Source: Anaerotruncus sp. G3(2012)
GTDB taxonomy: Bacteria; Bacillota; Clostridia; Oscillospirales; Ruminococcaceae
Assembly (NCBI RefSeq): GCF_000403395.2
Contig: NZ_KE159680.1
Coordinates: forward strand, 60,202 to 124,201
Reading direction: 5' to 3'
DNA length: 64,000 bases
The position numbers and the translations under genes are program-made. The first letter of the stretch is position 1. Each line of letters starts with the position of its first letter. The notes under the pieces are model-generated. The model did no database searches, was not told the origin of the DNA, and saw only the letters and a program-made list of their open reading frames with translations. Shown one piece after another: positions 16,059-24,984 of the stretch.

Positions 16059-16577
16059 TTATTCCGCAGCGGGGGCCTCTCCGCCGTTTTTCTCGGCGAT
16101 CGCGTTGAGCGCCACAGCCAGGCCTCTCAGGTTGCCCTGCAGCGCGCTGCACAGCATCGAAAGGAGAGCTTCGCGGCTGGGCAGGCTGCCCAGTTCGTCG
16201 ACTTTCGCCGCATCAATGACGCCACCGTCAACAAAACCAGCTTTGACCGTGAATTTGCCCTTGCTGTCTTTTGCGTATTTGGTCAGGACCTTTGCAGCTG
16301 CGACCGGGTCGCTGTCGCTGAGGGCGATTGCGGTGGTTCCCTCGAGAACCGAATCCAGTCCCTCATAGCCAGCCTCTTTCACAGCAAAACGGAGCATCGA
16401 GTTCTTGACGACCGCATAATGGACACCCGCTTCACGCAACTCTTTACGGAGCTTGGTGTCATCTGCCACATTGATGCCTTTGTAGTCTACGACAACACCG
16501 GCGGCTGCAGCTTTGATCTTATCGGTCAGGTCAGCAACCATCTGCTTCTTCTGCTCTAAAATCTTTGCGCTTGGCAA
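16059..16577 (-). CDS. rplJ: 50S ribosomal protein L10 (TTG start)
   Basis: The start chosen is a TTG at 16577, with GGAGG eight bases upstream, giving MPSAKILEQKKQMVADLTDKI (172 residues), the usual L10 N terminus. An ATG at 16604 lies upstream of this site and would add nine odd residues. The protein shows the L10 core (VVDYKGINVADDTKLRKELREAGVHYAVVKNSM) and a C-terminal helix that binds L7/L12 dimers. Expression is probably controlled by binding of L10-L12 to the leader just upstream. Confidence 0.97.
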   Translation of the reverse strand: MPSAKILEQKKQMVADLTDKIKAAAAGVVVDYKGINVADDTKLRKELREAGVHYAVVKNSMLRFAVKEAGYEGLDSVLEGTTAIALSDSDPVAAAKVLTKYAKDSKGKFTVKAGFVDGGVIDAAKVDELGSLPSREALLSMLCSALQGNLRGLAVALNAIAEKNGGEAPAAE

Positions 16578-16612
16578 TTTGTTCACCTCCAAGTCAATTT
16601 GCATCTATCAAA

Positions 16613-16650
16613 ACGAAAAAGCCCTCTCCGCCCATCACCGCGGAAAGAGC
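16613..16650 (-). terminator. Attenuator-like terminator in the rplJ leader
   Basis: On the minus strand GCTCTTTCCGC pairs with GCGGAGAGGGC (with G-U pairs) and is followed by TTTTTCGTTTTG. It lies between the L10 leader and the rplJ ribosome binding site, where premature termination is expected. Confidence 0.75.
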
Positions 16651-16752
16651 ATTTATCTATTACAAAAAAACTGCAACAGCCAAAACGCATCTCCTCGGCA
16701 GGCGGGAAATAACCCTTTACGTCTTTGCGACACCTGCTGTCTTTGGACAGCT
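16651..16752 (-). promoter_or_regulatory. L10 leader (ribosomal protein leader RNA)
   Basis: The minus-strand transcript carries GCTGTCCAAAGACAGCAGG near its 5' end and CCTGCCGAGG about 40 nt later, the conserved parts of the Firmicutes L10 leader. The GCTGTC/GACAGC arms form the terminal stem. Known members bind L10(L12)4 and repress the operon. Confidence 0.85.
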
Positions 16753-16757
16753 TTCAC

Positions 16758-16786
16758 AGTATAGCATATCTTTTCCGGCGCGTCAA
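16758..16786 (-). promoter_or_regulatory. Promoter of rplJ-rplL
   Basis: On the minus strand TTGACG (16781-16786) and TATACT (16758-16763) are separated by exactly 17 bp. The predicted transcript starts just before the L10 leader. Confidence 0.85.
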
Positions 16787-16914
16787 GGCGTCCGGCGGGA
16801 TTTTTTGTGGTGATGGCCAGGAATCTGAAACGGTATCCCCAGCCTCGGAAAATCTTCCTGCAATCTCTTTTGCGCTCTTGTACAACAGAAATCTGTATTG
16901 TATAATTGTATCAT

Positions 16915-17083
16915 TAAGAACCCGTATTCACAACCATTCGCCACCGTCTGAGCGGGTCTTTTGCCGGGCTGCCGCGTTGAAAAACCTTGCAATACACAAA
17001 GTATTGTCTGCGTTTTTTCGCCTTGCAGGACAGCAAAATCCCTCGCCCATCCGGCATCCCCTGATTATGAATACAGGTTCTAA
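16915..17083. mobile_element. MITE-like element, family 2
   Basis: A 169-bp copy of the 12713-12883 element in the same orientation, with ends TAAGAACCCGTATTCACAAC and GAATACAGGTTCTAA. It fills the gap upstream of the VanY-type gene. Nothing else was recognised between 16787 and 16914. Confidence 0.85.
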
Positions 17084-17140
17084 GAGAATCTTTCCGAATA
17101 TCCGGGAAGTGTTGAAAGACAATCGAAAAGGAGTGTTTCG

Positions 17141-18025
17141 ATGAAAGGAATGAGGGTCCCGAACGGCCATCTTTGCCGCATCCAAGGGAGGCGGCAGGCA
17201 CGTTTTGCGCGGAGAGGGGTGCTGGCGGCGCTCTCACTGCTTGCTGTTTGTGCGTCTGTTGCCCTGTCACCCGGCTTGCCCGGCGAAAAAGCGCCTGTCC
17301 CGAGCGCCCCTCAGCCAGCGCCAACGAACCTGCCCGTTTTGACAACCCCGCAGGTGCAGGGCAGCGCATCAGCTGGCTCCTTGGTACGTGAGATCCGGAT
17401 AGAAAAGAAGGATGCTGACTGGAATCTGGTACTGGTGAATCATCAAAATGCGATCCCCGCAGACTACGGGATCACCCTGATCGAACTGCCAGGCGGAGAA
17501 AAAGTGGATAAGCGCATCTATACCCCTTTGATGGCGATGCTGGAGGCCGCAAGGGAAAGCAATTTGGACCAGCTCCCAATCATAGCGTCCGGCTACCGCA
17601 CGCAGGAAACACAGCAGCGCCTTTATGAGGATAAGATTGCCCAGTATCAGAGTCAGGGATATTCCCCAGGCAATGCCAAACAGATGGCGGAGCAGTGGGT
17701 CGCTGTTCCGGGGTATAGCGAGCATCAGGTTGGACTGGCAGTGGACATCAACGGCGCTATCTACGACCTCTATTTCTGGCTTCAGGAGAACAGCTATCGC
17801 TACGGCTTTATCTTCCGCTACCCTGGGAACAAAACCGACATCACGGGTGTGGCGGAGGAGGTCTGGCATTACCGCTATGTGGGTGTGGAAGCGGCCACGG
17901 AGATGTACGAGAAGGGCCTGTGCCTGGAGGAATATCTGGCGGAAAAGCAGGAGGCGAAGGATGGGAGCCGTCTGCGTGTCCGGCGGATGCCTTCCGGAGC
18001 GCGCAGCGTCCTGCCAGCGGCATAA
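17141..18025 (+). CDS. D-alanyl-D-alanine carboxypeptidase, VanY-type (M15B)
   Basis: The protein (294 residues) starts behind AAAGGAG. A basic N terminus and a hydrophobic helix (GVLAALSLLAVCASVAL, about 26-42) form a signal or anchor, followed by a proline-rich linker. The M15B catalytic domain shows ASGYRTQETQQRLYEDKI, the zinc motif SEHQVGLAVD (H195, D202) and EEVWHYRY (H243). It removes terminal D-Ala from peptidoglycan pentapeptides outside the membrane. There are no vanR/S/H/A/X neighbours, so this is cell-wall housekeeping, not a glycopeptide resistance cluster. Confidence 0.9.
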   Translation: MKGMRVPNGHLCRIQGRRQARFARRGVLAALSLLAVCASVALSPGLPGEKAPVPSAPQPAPTNLPVLTTPQVQGSASAGSLVREIRIEKKDADWNLVLVNHQNAIPADYGITLIELPGGEKVDKRIYTPLMAMLEAARESNLDQLPIIASGYRTQETQQRLYEDKIAQYQSQGYSPGNAKQMAEQWVAVPGYSEHQVGLAVDINGAIYDLYFWLQENSYRYGFIFRYPGNKTDITGVAEEVWHYRYVGVEAATEMYEKGLCLEEYLAEKQEAKDGSRLRVRRMPSGARSVLPAA

Positions 18026-18182
18026 AAAGGCCCGTTCCGCCTGGCCGGCAGGGGCTTTGAAAAAGGGGCGGCAGCCTCTGGGAATAATCAAGGGGGGATC
18101 AGGGCAGAATACTGCACAAAATCCCCCGCCAAAATGAGCCAAATTTTTTTGTAGGTTTTTACGAAAAAAGTTGAAAAAATGC

Positions 18183-18211
18183 TTGCAATCGTAAAAATGG
18201 TATGGTATTAT
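18183..18211 (+). promoter_or_regulatory. Promoter of the S10-spc-alpha operon
   Basis: TTGCAA (18183-18188), a 17-bp spacer and TATTAT (18206-18211) with TGG before it (extended -10). An overlapping TATAAT lies three bases further on. It is the only good promoter seen before rpsJ. Confidence 0.75.
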
Positions 18212-18214
18212 AAT

Positions 18215-18412
18215 CAGGCATGACTGCACAAGATATGCGATGATGCGGGAGGTGGCCGCCCGATGAGGCGGGAAATTTCCGCGGAGTATGTCCGATTTTA
18301 AACCGGGCGACTTTAATACTGAACAATTCCTGCCTGATCCCAGGGGGATCGGTGCGCGGCGGACAGTATCTAAAGTCCGGCGGAACCACGAGGATGGTTT
18401 CCCGGATTTTTT
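18215..18412 (+). promoter_or_regulatory. Structured leader with attenuator upstream of rpsJ
   Basis: GACTTTAATACTG (18309-18321) can pair with CAGTATCTAAAGTC (18364-18377), and CCGG at 18303 with CCGG at 18377. The latter overlaps the left arm of a terminator: TCCGG...GGAACCA / TGGTTT...CCGGA (18376-18406) followed by six T (18407-18412). The two folds exclude each other, as in transcription attenuation. An internal GATCC/GGATC hairpin lies at 18336-18350. The regulator is unknown. Confidence 0.65.
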
Positions 18413-18501
18413 GTATGCCGAAGCGCGGAACACCCGGAACGGTGTGCAGGGGGCATCAGTCCTAAAGCGCCTCAAGCAGAACTTTAAGGAGGCGATGTTT
18501 C

Positions 18502-18813
18502 GTGGCAGTCAAGGAAAAAATCAGAATCAGGCTCAAAGGGTATGATCATCAGCTGGTCGATACCGCGGCGGAAAAGATCGTGGAGACCGCAAAGCGCACC
18601 GGCGCGCGGGTTTCCGGCCCGATCCCGCTGCCGACCGAAAAGGAGATCGTTACCATTCTCCGGGCGGTCCATAAATATAAGGACAGCCGTGAGCAGTTCG
18701 AAATGAGGACCCATAAGCGCCTCATCGACATCCTCAGGCCCTCCAACAAAACCGTTGAGGCCCTGACCGGACTTGAGCTGCCTGCCGGCGTAGAGATTGA
18801 GATCAAGCTCTAA
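18502..18813 (+). CDS. rpsJ: 30S ribosomal protein S10
   Basis: The 103-residue protein starts at a GTG with AAGGAGG (18486-18492) upstream. It carries the S10 signature ([72 protein letters not shown]). It is a head protein of the 30S subunit and, with NusB, part of antitermination complexes. It is first in the 31-gene operon that ends at rplQ, behind a 300-nt leader with an apparent attenuator. Confidence 0.98.
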   Translation: MAVKEKIRIRLKGYDHQLVDTAAEKIVETAKRTGARVSGPIPLPTEKEIVTILRAVHKYKDSREQFEMRTHKRLIDILRPSNKTVEALTGLELPAGVEIEIKL

Positions 18814-18903
18814 TAAAGAGGCAGGAAAACCCCGACGACGGCAAGCCGCCGTCAGGTCATGTCGGCAGCAGCCGACCAATAACCGCAGGAGGTAAAGAAA
18901 GGT
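18814..18903 (+). other. rpsJ-rplC spacer with two hairpins
   Basis: Two GC-rich hairpins stand in tandem: GACGGC/GCCGTC and GTCGGC/GCCGAC (loop AGCA), just before the rplC ribosome binding site. Neither has a T run. They may be processing or translational control structures. Confidence 0.5.
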
Positions 18904-19536
18904 ATGCAAAAGTGCATCGTAGGCAAAAAGATTGGCATGACCCAGCTTTTTGACGAGAACGGCAAAGTGATCCCCGTAACAGTCGTTGAGGCAGGCCCGT
19001 GTGTTGTTGTCCAGAAGAAGACAACCGAAAACGACGGCTATGAAGCTGTGCAGATCGGTTTCGGCGACATCAGCGACAAGGCTGTCAACAAACCCCGCAA
19101 GGGCCACTTCGCCAAAGCCGGCGTGGCAAACAAGCGCGAGCTGCGCGAGTTCCGCCTGGCAGACTGCTCGGTCCTGAGCGTGGGCGACATCATCAAAGCG
19201 GACACCTTCGCAGTGGGCGACGCGATCGACGTTGTGGGCATCTCGAAAGGTAAAGGCTACGCCGGTACCATCAAACGCTACAACTTCGGACGCTTGAAAG
19301 AGACCCACGGCAGCGGCCCGGTCGCACGTCACCAGGGTTCGCTGGGCGCCTGCTCCGATCCGTCCCGCGTTATGAAGGGCAAGAAGCTCCCGGGCCACCT
19401 GGGTGCAGAGCGGGTCACCGTTCAGAATCTGGAAATCGTCAAGATTGACGCCGAAAACAATCTGATCGCGATCAAAGGTGCGATCCCCGGCCCCAAGGGC
19501 GGAGTCGTCAGCATCTGTGACAGCGTTAAGGCGTAA
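18904..19536 (+). CDS. rplC: 50S ribosomal protein L3
   Basis: The 210-residue protein has the bacterial L3 layout: [31 protein letters not shown] at the N terminus, the loop that reaches the peptidyl transferase centre ([25 protein letters not shown]) and [26 protein letters not shown]. It is an early assembly protein of the 50S subunit. The start follows GCAGGAGG. It is separated from rplD by 18 bp. Confidence 0.98.
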   Translation: MQKCIVGKKIGMTQLFDENGKVIPVTVVEAGPCVVVQKKTTENDGYEAVQIGFGDISDKAVNKPRKGHFAKAGVANKRELREFRLADCSVLSVGDIIKADTFAVGDAIDVVGISKGKGYAGTIKRYNFGRLKETHGSGPVARHQGSLGACSDPSRVMKGKKLPGHLGAERVTVQNLEIVKIDAENNLIAIKGAIPGPKGGVVSICDSVKA

Positions 19537-19554
19537 GGGAAGGAGGATACACAA

Positions 19555-20178
19555 ATGCCAAAGGTTAATGTATACGATATGGCCGGCAAGGTCGTTTCGG
19601 AAATGGAACTCTCCGAGGCTGTGTTCGGTATCGAGCCCAACCCTGTGGTGGTTCACCAGGTTGTTGTGAACTACCTCGCCAACCAGCGTCAGGGCACCCA
19701 GTCGACCCTGACCCGGACCGAGGTCTCCGGCGGCGGCAGAAAGCCGTGGAGACAGAAGGGCACCGGCCATGCGAGACAAGGTTCGATCCGCGCTCCCCAG
19801 TGGAGAAAGGGCGGCATCGCGCTCGGCCCCAAGCCCCGCGACTACAGCTATTCCCTGAACAAGAAGGTCCGCCGCCTGGCGATCAAATCGGTCTTTTCGG
19901 ATAAGGTCGCGACCAGTGACCTGATCGTCGTCGACAACATCTCGGTCGACAGCTACAAGACCAAAGTGATCGTTGAGATGCTCAAGGCGCTCGGCGTTGA
20001 GAAAAAAGCGCTGATCGTCATGCCTGAGCATAACGACAAGCTCATCAAGAGCGCGGCGAACATCCCGGGCGTCAAGACCGCCCTGGTCAACACCATCAAT
20101 GTCTATGACATCGTGAACTGCGACAAGTTCATCGTTGCGAAAGACGCCATCGCCAAAATTGAGGAGGTGTACGCATAA
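19555..20178 (+). CDS. rplD: 50S ribosomal protein L4
   Basis: The 207-residue protein shows MPKVNVYDMAGKVVSEMELSE, the extended loop rich in basic residues (TRTEVSGGGRKPWRQKGTGHARQGSIRAPQWRKGG) that lines the exit tunnel, and the L4 C-terminal domain (LVVDNISVDSYKTK... in variant form, VNTINVYDIVNCDKFIVAKDAI). L4 of E. coli represses its own operon; whether this L4 acts on the leader here is untested. It overlaps rplW by one base (TAATG). Confidence 0.97.
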   Translation: MPKVNVYDMAGKVVSEMELSEAVFGIEPNPVVVHQVVVNYLANQRQGTQSTLTRTEVSGGGRKPWRQKGTGHARQGSIRAPQWRKGGIALGPKPRDYSYSLNKKVRRLAIKSVFSDKVATSDLIVVDNISVDSYKTKVIVEMLKALGVEKKALIVMPEHNDKLIKSAANIPGVKTALVNTINVYDIVNCDKFIVAKDAIAKIEEVYA

Positions 20179-20474
20179 TGAAAGCGCCGCAGGATATCAT
20201 CCTCCGCCCGGTCATCACCGAGGCTTCGATGGAGAATGTGCAGTCCAGAAAGTACACCTTTAAGGTTGCGAAAGACGCAAACAAAATCGAGATCGCCCAA
20301 GCGGTTGAGGGATTGTTCCCGGGCGTGAAGGTTGCCAGGGTCAACACGGTCTCCTGCCGCGGCAAGTTCAAAAGAATGGGCCGCACCGCAGGCTATACCG
20401 CTTCGTCCAAGAAGGCGATCGTCACGCTGACCGAAGGCTCCAAGACCATCGAGTTCTTCGACAGCATGATTTAA
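20178..20474 (+). CDS. rplW: 50S ribosomal protein L23
   Basis: The 98-residue protein has the L23 features APQDIILRPVITEASMENVQSRKYTFKVAKDANKIEIAQAVEGLFPGVKVARVNT and a basic loop GKFKRMGRTAGYTASSKKAIVTL. It sits at the tunnel exit and binds trigger factor and SRP. Its ATG overlaps the rplD stop (TAATG), so translation is coupled. Confidence 0.98.
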   Translation: MKAPQDIILRPVITEASMENVQSRKYTFKVAKDANKIEIAQAVEGLFPGVKVARVNTVSCRGKFKRMGRTAGYTASSKKAIVTLTEGSKTIEFFDSMI

Positions 20475-20543
20475 TGGCTCCCGTCTGAGCCGCGTATGGG
20501 GTACTCATAGCCCCGCCAACACAATAATGAGGAGTGAAACCGC

Positions 20544-21377
20544 ATGGCTATCAAAAGCTATAAGCCGACAACCCCGTCGCGCAGGCAGATGACCTGCACC
20601 GACTACAGCGGGCTGTCGAAGGTTGCACCGGAAAAGAGCCTGCTCGAAACCCTGAAAAAGCACTCCGGCCGCAACAACCTGGGCCGCATCACCGTCCGCC
20701 ACCGCGGCGGCGGGAACCGCCGCAAATACCGCGTGATCGACTTCAAGCGGGACAAGGCGGATATGAAGGCAACCGTCCTGACCCTCGAGTACGACCCCAA
20801 CCGCACCGCGCACATCGCGCTTGTGCAGTATGAGGACGGCGAGAAACGCTATATCATTGCCCCCAACGGCCTGAAGGTCGGGGATACCGTCGTCTCGGGC
20901 AAACAGGCGGACATCAAGCCGGGCAACGCGCTGCCGATGGCAAGCATCCCGACCGGTACCTTCATCCACAACATCGAGCTTTACCCCGGCAAAGGCGCGC
21001 AGCTGGCGCGTTCGGCTGGCGTTATGGCACAGCTGATGGCGAAGGAGAACGGTATGGCGCTGGTGCGGCTGCCTTCCGGCGAGCTGCGCAACATCCCCGA
21101 AATCTGCATCGCGACGATCGGCCAGGTCGGCAATGTCGATTCTGAGAACGTCAACTACGGTAAAGCGGGCCGCCGCCGCCACATGGGCTGGAGGCCGACT
21201 GTACGCGGCTCGGTCATGAACCCCTGCGACCATCCTCACGGTGGTGGTGAGGGCAAGAGCCCGGTCGGACGTCCGGGGCCTGTTACCCCGTGGGGCAAAC
21301 CTGCGCTGGGCTACAAGACTCGTGCAAAACACAACCGTTCTGACAAGTTCATTGTCAAACGCCGCAACGCGAAATAA
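20544..21377 (+). CDS. rplB: 50S ribosomal protein L2
   Basis: The 277-residue protein is full length, with [24 protein letters not shown], the [22 protein letters not shown] motif and the C-terminal signature [30 protein letters not shown] containing the histidine needed for peptidyl transferase assembly. The start follows TGAGGAGTG. The C-terminal basic extension [12 protein letters not shown] is normal for the family. Confidence 0.98.
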   Translation: MAIKSYKPTTPSRRQMTCTDYSGLSKVAPEKSLLETLKKHSGRNNLGRITVRHRGGGNRRKYRVIDFKRDKADMKATVLTLEYDPNRTAHIALVQYEDGEKRYIIAPNGLKVGDTVVSGKQADIKPGNALPMASIPTGTFIHNIELYPGKGAQLARSAGVMAQLMAKENGMALVRLPSGELRNIPEICIATIGQVGNVDSENVNYGKAGRRRHMGWRPTVRGSVMNPCDHPHGGGEGKSPVGRPGPVTPWGKPALGYKTRAKHNRSDKFIVKRRNAK

Positions 21378-21405
21378 AGCGGGCTGAAAGGAGGCAGATG
21401 CATCA

Positions 21406-21681
21406 ATGGGAAGAAGCATTAAAAAAGGACCTTTCGTGCAGCCCGTTCTGCTTGAGAGAGTTCAGAAGATGAACGAGAGCGGCGAGAAAAAGCAGGTTCT
21501 CAAGACCTGGAGCCGTTCCTCGACGATTTTCCCCGATTTTGTCGGGCATACCTTTGCGGTCCATGACGGACGCAAGCACGTGCCGGTCTATGTGACCGAG
21601 GACATGGTTGGGCACAAGCTCGGCGAGTTTGCTCCCACCCGGACCTATCGCGGCCATGCCGGCGCGAAAAAGACCAAATAA
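21406..21681 (+). CDS. rpsS: 30S ribosomal protein S19
   Basis: The 91-residue protein begins [19 protein letters not shown] and contains [52 protein letters not shown], the S19 core that contacts S13 and 16S rRNA in the head. The start follows AAAGGAGG. It is followed by rplV after 26 bp. Confidence 0.98.
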   Translation: MGRSIKKGPFVQPVLLERVQKMNESGEKKQVLKTWSRSSTIFPDFVGHTFAVHDGRKHVPVYVTEDMVGHKLGEFAPTRTYRGHAGAKKTK

Positions 21682-21707
21682 ACGTGGCCGAAAGGAGGAC
21701 ATCAGCA

Positions 21708-22043
21708 ATGGAAGCAAAAGCTTCGTTGAGACATGCTCGTATCGCGCCCCGTAAGGTGCAGATCGTGCTGGATCTTATTCGAAACAAGCCCGCCGATCAG
21801 GCGATGGCAATTCTCAGGCACACTCCCAAGGCCGCCTGCGAGCCGCTGGAGAAGCTGCTGAAATCGGCCGTGGCAAACGCGGAGAACAACTTCGATATGG
21901 ACAGGGAAAACCTCTATGTCTCGGAGTGCTACGTAGTTCCCGGCCCCACAATGAAACGTATCCGCCCCCGCGCGCAGGGACGTGCGTTCCAGGTGCTCAA
22001 GAGAACTTCACATGTTTTCATCACCGTCGCAGAACGGGAATAA
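21708..22043 (+). CDS. rplV: 50S ribosomal protein L22
   Basis: The ATG at 21708 is chosen, with AAAGGAGG upstream. A frame open from 21684 would add eight residues from the spacer. The 111-residue protein shows EAKASLRHARIAPRKVQIVLDLIRNKPADQAMAIL and the tunnel hairpin FVVPGPTMKRIRPRAQGRAF-like segment (YVVPGPTMKRIRPRAQGRA). This beta hairpin is where macrolide resistance changes occur in other species. The rpsC start follows after 20 bp. Confidence 0.97.
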   Translation: MEAKASLRHARIAPRKVQIVLDLIRNKPADQAMAILRHTPKAACEPLEKLLKSAVANAENNFDMDRENLYVSECYVVPGPTMKRIRPRAQGRAFQVLKRTSHVFITVAERE

Positions 22044-22063
22044 GCCGAAGGAGGAGGTAAATC

Positions 22064-22753
22064 ATGGGACAAAAAGTAAATCCACACGGTCTGCGTGTCG
22101 GAGTCATTAAGGATTGGGATTCCCGCTGGTTTGCTAAGGACGCTGCTTTCGGCGATATCCTTGTCGAGGATTACAAGCTGCGCAAGTTCTTAAAGAAAAC
22201 CCTGTATGACGCAGGAGTCCCCAGAATTGAAATCGAGCGGGATGCCACGAAGGTGCGCATCCATGTCCACTGCGCCCGCCCCGGCATCGTTATCGGCAAG
22301 GGCGGCGCCGAGATCGAGCGTGTGCGCAAGCTCTGCGATCAGATGATCAACAAGGGCAAGGCCGCTGCCGACCGCAAACAGGTCTTCATCAACGTGGTGG
22401 AGGTTAAGAGCCCGGATAAGAACGCACAGCTGGTCGCCGAGTCGATCGCCGCGCAGCTCGAGGGGCGCGTTTCCTTCCGCCGCGCGATGAAGCAGGCGAT
22501 CGGCCGCGCCATGAAGTTTGGCGCACGCGGCATCAAGATTGCGGTTTCCGGGCGCCTGGGCGGCGCGGACATCGCGAGAAGCGAGCACTACCACGAGGGT
22601 ACCATCCCCCTGCAGACCATCCGCGCGGACATCGACTACGGCTTCGCGGAGGCCGACACCACCTACGGCAAGACCGGCGTCAAGGTCTGGATCTACACCG
22701 GGGAGGTACTTGGGGGCAGCAAAGGTTCCCGCAAGGAAGGAGGCAATAAATAA
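22064..22753 (+). CDS. rpsC: 30S ribosomal protein S3
   Basis: The 229-residue protein has [24 protein letters not shown], a KH domain with the GxxG loop ([13 protein letters not shown]) and the C-terminal S3 domain ([50 protein letters not shown]). It forms part of the mRNA entry site. The start follows GAAGGAGGAGG. Its stop overlaps rplP by one base (TAATG). Confidence 0.98.
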   Translation: MGQKVNPHGLRVGVIKDWDSRWFAKDAAFGDILVEDYKLRKFLKKTLYDAGVPRIEIERDATKVRIHVHCARPGIVIGKGGAEIERVRKLCDQMINKGKAAADRKQVFINVVEVKSPDKNAQLVAESIAAQLEGRVSFRRAMKQAIGRAMKFGARGIKIAVSGRLGGADIARSEHYHEGTIPLQTIRADIDYGFAEADTTYGKTGVKVWIYTGEVLGGSKGSRKEGGNK

Positions 22754-23187
22754 TGCTTCTGCCGAAGAGAGTAAAGTACCGCAGGGTACAGAGAGGCCGC
22801 CTGAAAGGCAAGGCCACAAGAGGCAACACCATCACCTACGGTGATTACGGCCTCCAGGCGCTCGAGCCGGCCTGGATCACCTCCAACCAGATCGAGGCTG
22901 CCCGTATCGCCATGACCCGTTATATCAAGCGCGGTGGTCAGGTATGGATCAAGATTTTCCCGGATAAGCCGATCACCGAAAAGCCGGCTGAAACCCGAAT
23001 GGGTTCCGGTAAGGGCAGCCCGGAGTACTGGGTCGCCGTTGTGAAGCCCGGCCGTGTCATGTTTGAGATCGGCGGCGTTTCCGAGGAGCTGGCGCGCGAG
23101 GCGATGCGTCTTGCGATGCACAAGCTGCCGGTGAAGTGCAAATTCATCACCAAAGAGACTGAAGAAAAGGGGAGTGAAGCGGAATGA
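22753..23187 (+). CDS. rplP: 50S ribosomal protein L16
   Basis: The 144-residue protein begins [21 protein letters not shown] and contains [79 protein letters not shown], the L16/L10e core that supports the A site. It is translationally coupled on both sides: TAATG with rpsC and ATGA with rpmC. Confidence 0.98.
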   Translation: MLLPKRVKYRRVQRGRLKGKATRGNTITYGDYGLQALEPAWITSNQIEAARIAMTRYIKRGGQVWIKIFPDKPITEKPAETRMGSGKGSPEYWVAVVKPGRVMFEIGGVSEELAREAMRLAMHKLPVKCKFITKETEEKGSEAE

Positions 23188-23384
23188 AGGCAAGCGAGAT
23201 GAAAGACATGACCGCGGCTGAGCTGACCGAGAAGCTGTCTGACCTCAAAGCCGAGCTTTTCAACCTTCGCTTCCAGCATGCGATCAACCAGCTCGAAAAT
23301 CCGGTCCGTCTGAGCGCGGTGAAAAAGGACATCGCCCGCGTCAAGACCCTGCTCCGGCAGAACGAGCTTAAGAGCGCGCAGTAA
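23184..23384 (+). CDS. rpmC: 50S ribosomal protein L29
   Basis: The 66-residue two-helix protein ([59 protein letters not shown]) is a standard L29 that docks beside L23 at the tunnel exit. It overlaps rplP by ATGA and is followed by rpsQ after 23 bp. Confidence 0.97.
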   Translation: MKASEMKDMTAAELTEKLSDLKAELFNLRFQHAINQLENPVRLSAVKKDIARVKTLLRQNELKSAQ

Positions 23385-23407
23385 GCGGAAGGGAGGACGA
23401 AAGGTAT

Positions 23408-23665
23408 ATGAGCGAGAGAAACCTCAGAAAGACCCGTGTCGGCATGGTCGTCAGCGACAAGATGGACAAAACCGTTGTCGTGGCCATTCAGGACAATGTC
23501 AAGCACCCCCTTTATAAAAAGATCATCAAGCGCACTGTGAAGTTCAAGGCGCATGACGAGAAGAACGAGTGCGGCATCGGCGACAAGGTTGAGATCATGG
23601 AGACCCGCCCCCTGTCCAAAGACAAACGGTGGAGAGTGACCCAGATCATCGCAAAAGCGAAATAA
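23408..23665 (+). CDS. rpsQ: 30S ribosomal protein S17
   Basis: The 85-residue OB-fold protein shows [42 protein letters not shown] and the S17 signature [20 protein letters not shown]. It binds the 5' domain of 16S rRNA. The start follows GGGAGGACGAAAGG. A 44-bp gap precedes rplN. Confidence 0.98.
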   Translation: MSERNLRKTRVGMVVSDKMDKTVVVAIQDNVKHPLYKKIIKRTVKFKAHDEKNECGIGDKVEIMETRPLSKDKRWRVTQIIAKAK

Positions 23666-23709
23666 ACATTTTTTGGATAGATTATTCCGACTGAAAGGAG
23701 GAACGCACT

Positions 23710-24078
23710 GTGATTCAGATGCAGACCTATCTCAAGGTAGCCGACAACACCGGCGCAAAAGAGCTGATGTGCATCCGCGTGCTCGGCGGTTCCCGCAGAA
23801 GATACGCGAATATCGGCGATGTGATCGTCGCTTCGGTCAAGAAAGCCGCTCCCGGTGGCCAGGTGAAAAAGGGCGACGTTGTCAAAGCAGTTGTCGTTCG
23901 TTCCGCAAAGGGTGTTCGCCGCGACGACGGTACCTACATCCGCTTTGACGAGAACGCAGCGGTTATCATCAGAGAAGATAAAAACCCCAGAGGTACCCGT
24001 ATCTTTGGACCGGTAGCGAGGGAGCTCCGTGAGAAGGAGTACCTCAAGATATTAAGCCTCGCTCCTGAGGTGCTGTAA
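23710..24078 (+). CDS. rplN: 50S ribosomal protein L14 (GTG start)
   Basis: The 122-residue protein starts at a GTG behind AAAGGAGG and has [27 protein letters not shown], the L14 signature ([34 protein letters not shown]) and the usual C terminus. It forms an intersubunit bridge and contacts L19. Its stop overlaps the upstream ATG of the rplX frame, but the preferred rplX start lies 15 bases later. Confidence 0.97.
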   Translation: MIQMQTYLKVADNTGAKELMCIRVLGGSRRRYANIGDVIVASVKKAAPGGQVKKGDVVKAVVVRSAKGVRRDDGTYIRFDENAAVIIREDKNPRGTRIFGPVARELREKEYLKILSLAPEVL

Positions 24079-24092
24079 TGGAGGGCTCGAAA

Positions 24093-24416
24093 GTGAATAA
24101 GCTTCACGTCAAAAAGGGCGATACAGTCATCGTTCTGTCCGGCAAGGACAAGGGCAAAAAGGGCAAGGTTCTGGAGGTTTCCCCCAAGGAGCGCAAGGTC
24201 ATCGTTGAGAATGTCAACATGGTCACCAAGCATGTCAAGCCCCGCAAGATGGGCGACCAGGGCGGCATCGTAAAAGCCGAAGGCGCGATGTATGCCTGCA
24301 AGGTGATGCTTGTCTGCCCCAAATGCGGCAAGCCGACCCGGATTGCCCACAAGATTTTGAACGACGGCACAAAACAACGCCTGTGCAAAAACACCGGATG
24401 CGGTGAAACTTTTTAA
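24093..24416 (+). CDS. rplX: 50S ribosomal protein L24 (GTG start)
   Basis: A GTG at 24093 is chosen because GGAGGG (24080-24085) lies seven bases before it and the protein then begins [26 protein letters not shown], the normal L24 N terminus. The ATG at 24078 overlaps that site. The 107-residue product has the KOW motif and a C-terminal zinc-ribbon-like part with four cysteines ([10 protein letters not shown]...[10 protein letters not shown]), found in many Firmicutes. L24 is an assembly initiator of the 50S subunit. Confidence 0.95.
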   Translation: MNKLHVKKGDTVIVLSGKDKGKKGKVLEVSPKERKVIVENVNMVTKHVKPRKMGDQGGIVKAEGAMYACKVMLVCPKCGKPTRIAHKILNDGTKQRLCKNTGCGETF

Positions 24417-24432
24417 GTGAGGAGGAGAGATC

Positions 24433-24972
24433 ATGGCAAGAATGAAGGACCAGTACAGGAACGAATACGCCCCTGCACTGATGAAGAAATTTGGATACAC
24501 CTCTGTCATGCAGATCCCCAAGCTTGATAAGGTTGTCATCAATGTGGGCTGTGGCGAGGCGCGCGACAACCCGAAGATTATCGACGCAATCATGGGGGAC
24601 CTTTCCAAGATCACCGGCCAGAAGCCGATTGTCTGCAAGGCGAAAAAATCCGTCGCGAACTTCAAGCTCCGCGAGGGTATGAACATCGGTGCAAAGGTCA
24701 CCCTGCGCGGTGATACGATGTATGAGTTTGTCGACCGGCTGTTCAATGTGGCGCTGCCCCGCGTGCGCGACTTCCGCGGCATCAACCCCAACGGGTTCGA
24801 CGGGCGCGGCAACTACAACATGGGCCTGCGCGAGCAGCTGATTTTCCCCGAGATCGACTATGACAAGATCGACAAGGTGCGCGGCATGGACATCTGCTTT
24901 GTCACCACTGCGAAAACCGATGAAGAGTCCCGCGAGCTGCTCACGCTTCTGGGCGCTCCATTTGCGAAGTAA
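24433..24972 (+). CDS. rplE: 50S ribosomal protein L5
   Basis: The 179-residue protein shows [24 protein letters not shown], the signature [25 protein letters not shown] and [43 protein letters not shown]. It binds 5S rRNA and contacts P-site tRNA. The start follows GGAGGAGAG; rpsN follows after 12 bp. Confidence 0.98.
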   Translation: MARMKDQYRNEYAPALMKKFGYTSVMQIPKLDKVVINVGCGEARDNPKIIDAIMGDLSKITGQKPIVCKAKKSVANFKLREGMNIGAKVTLRGDTMYEFVDRLFNVALPRVRDFRGINPNGFDGRGNYNMGLREQLIFPEIDYDKIDKVRGMDICFVTTAKTDEESRELLTLLGAPFAK

Positions 24973-24984
24973 GGAGGAATTACC

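Noticed and set aside
17141..18025. VanY-type gene as part of a glycopeptide resistance cluster
   Set aside because: No vanRS, vanH, vanA/B-type ligase or vanX is nearby; the neighbours are ribosomal genes.
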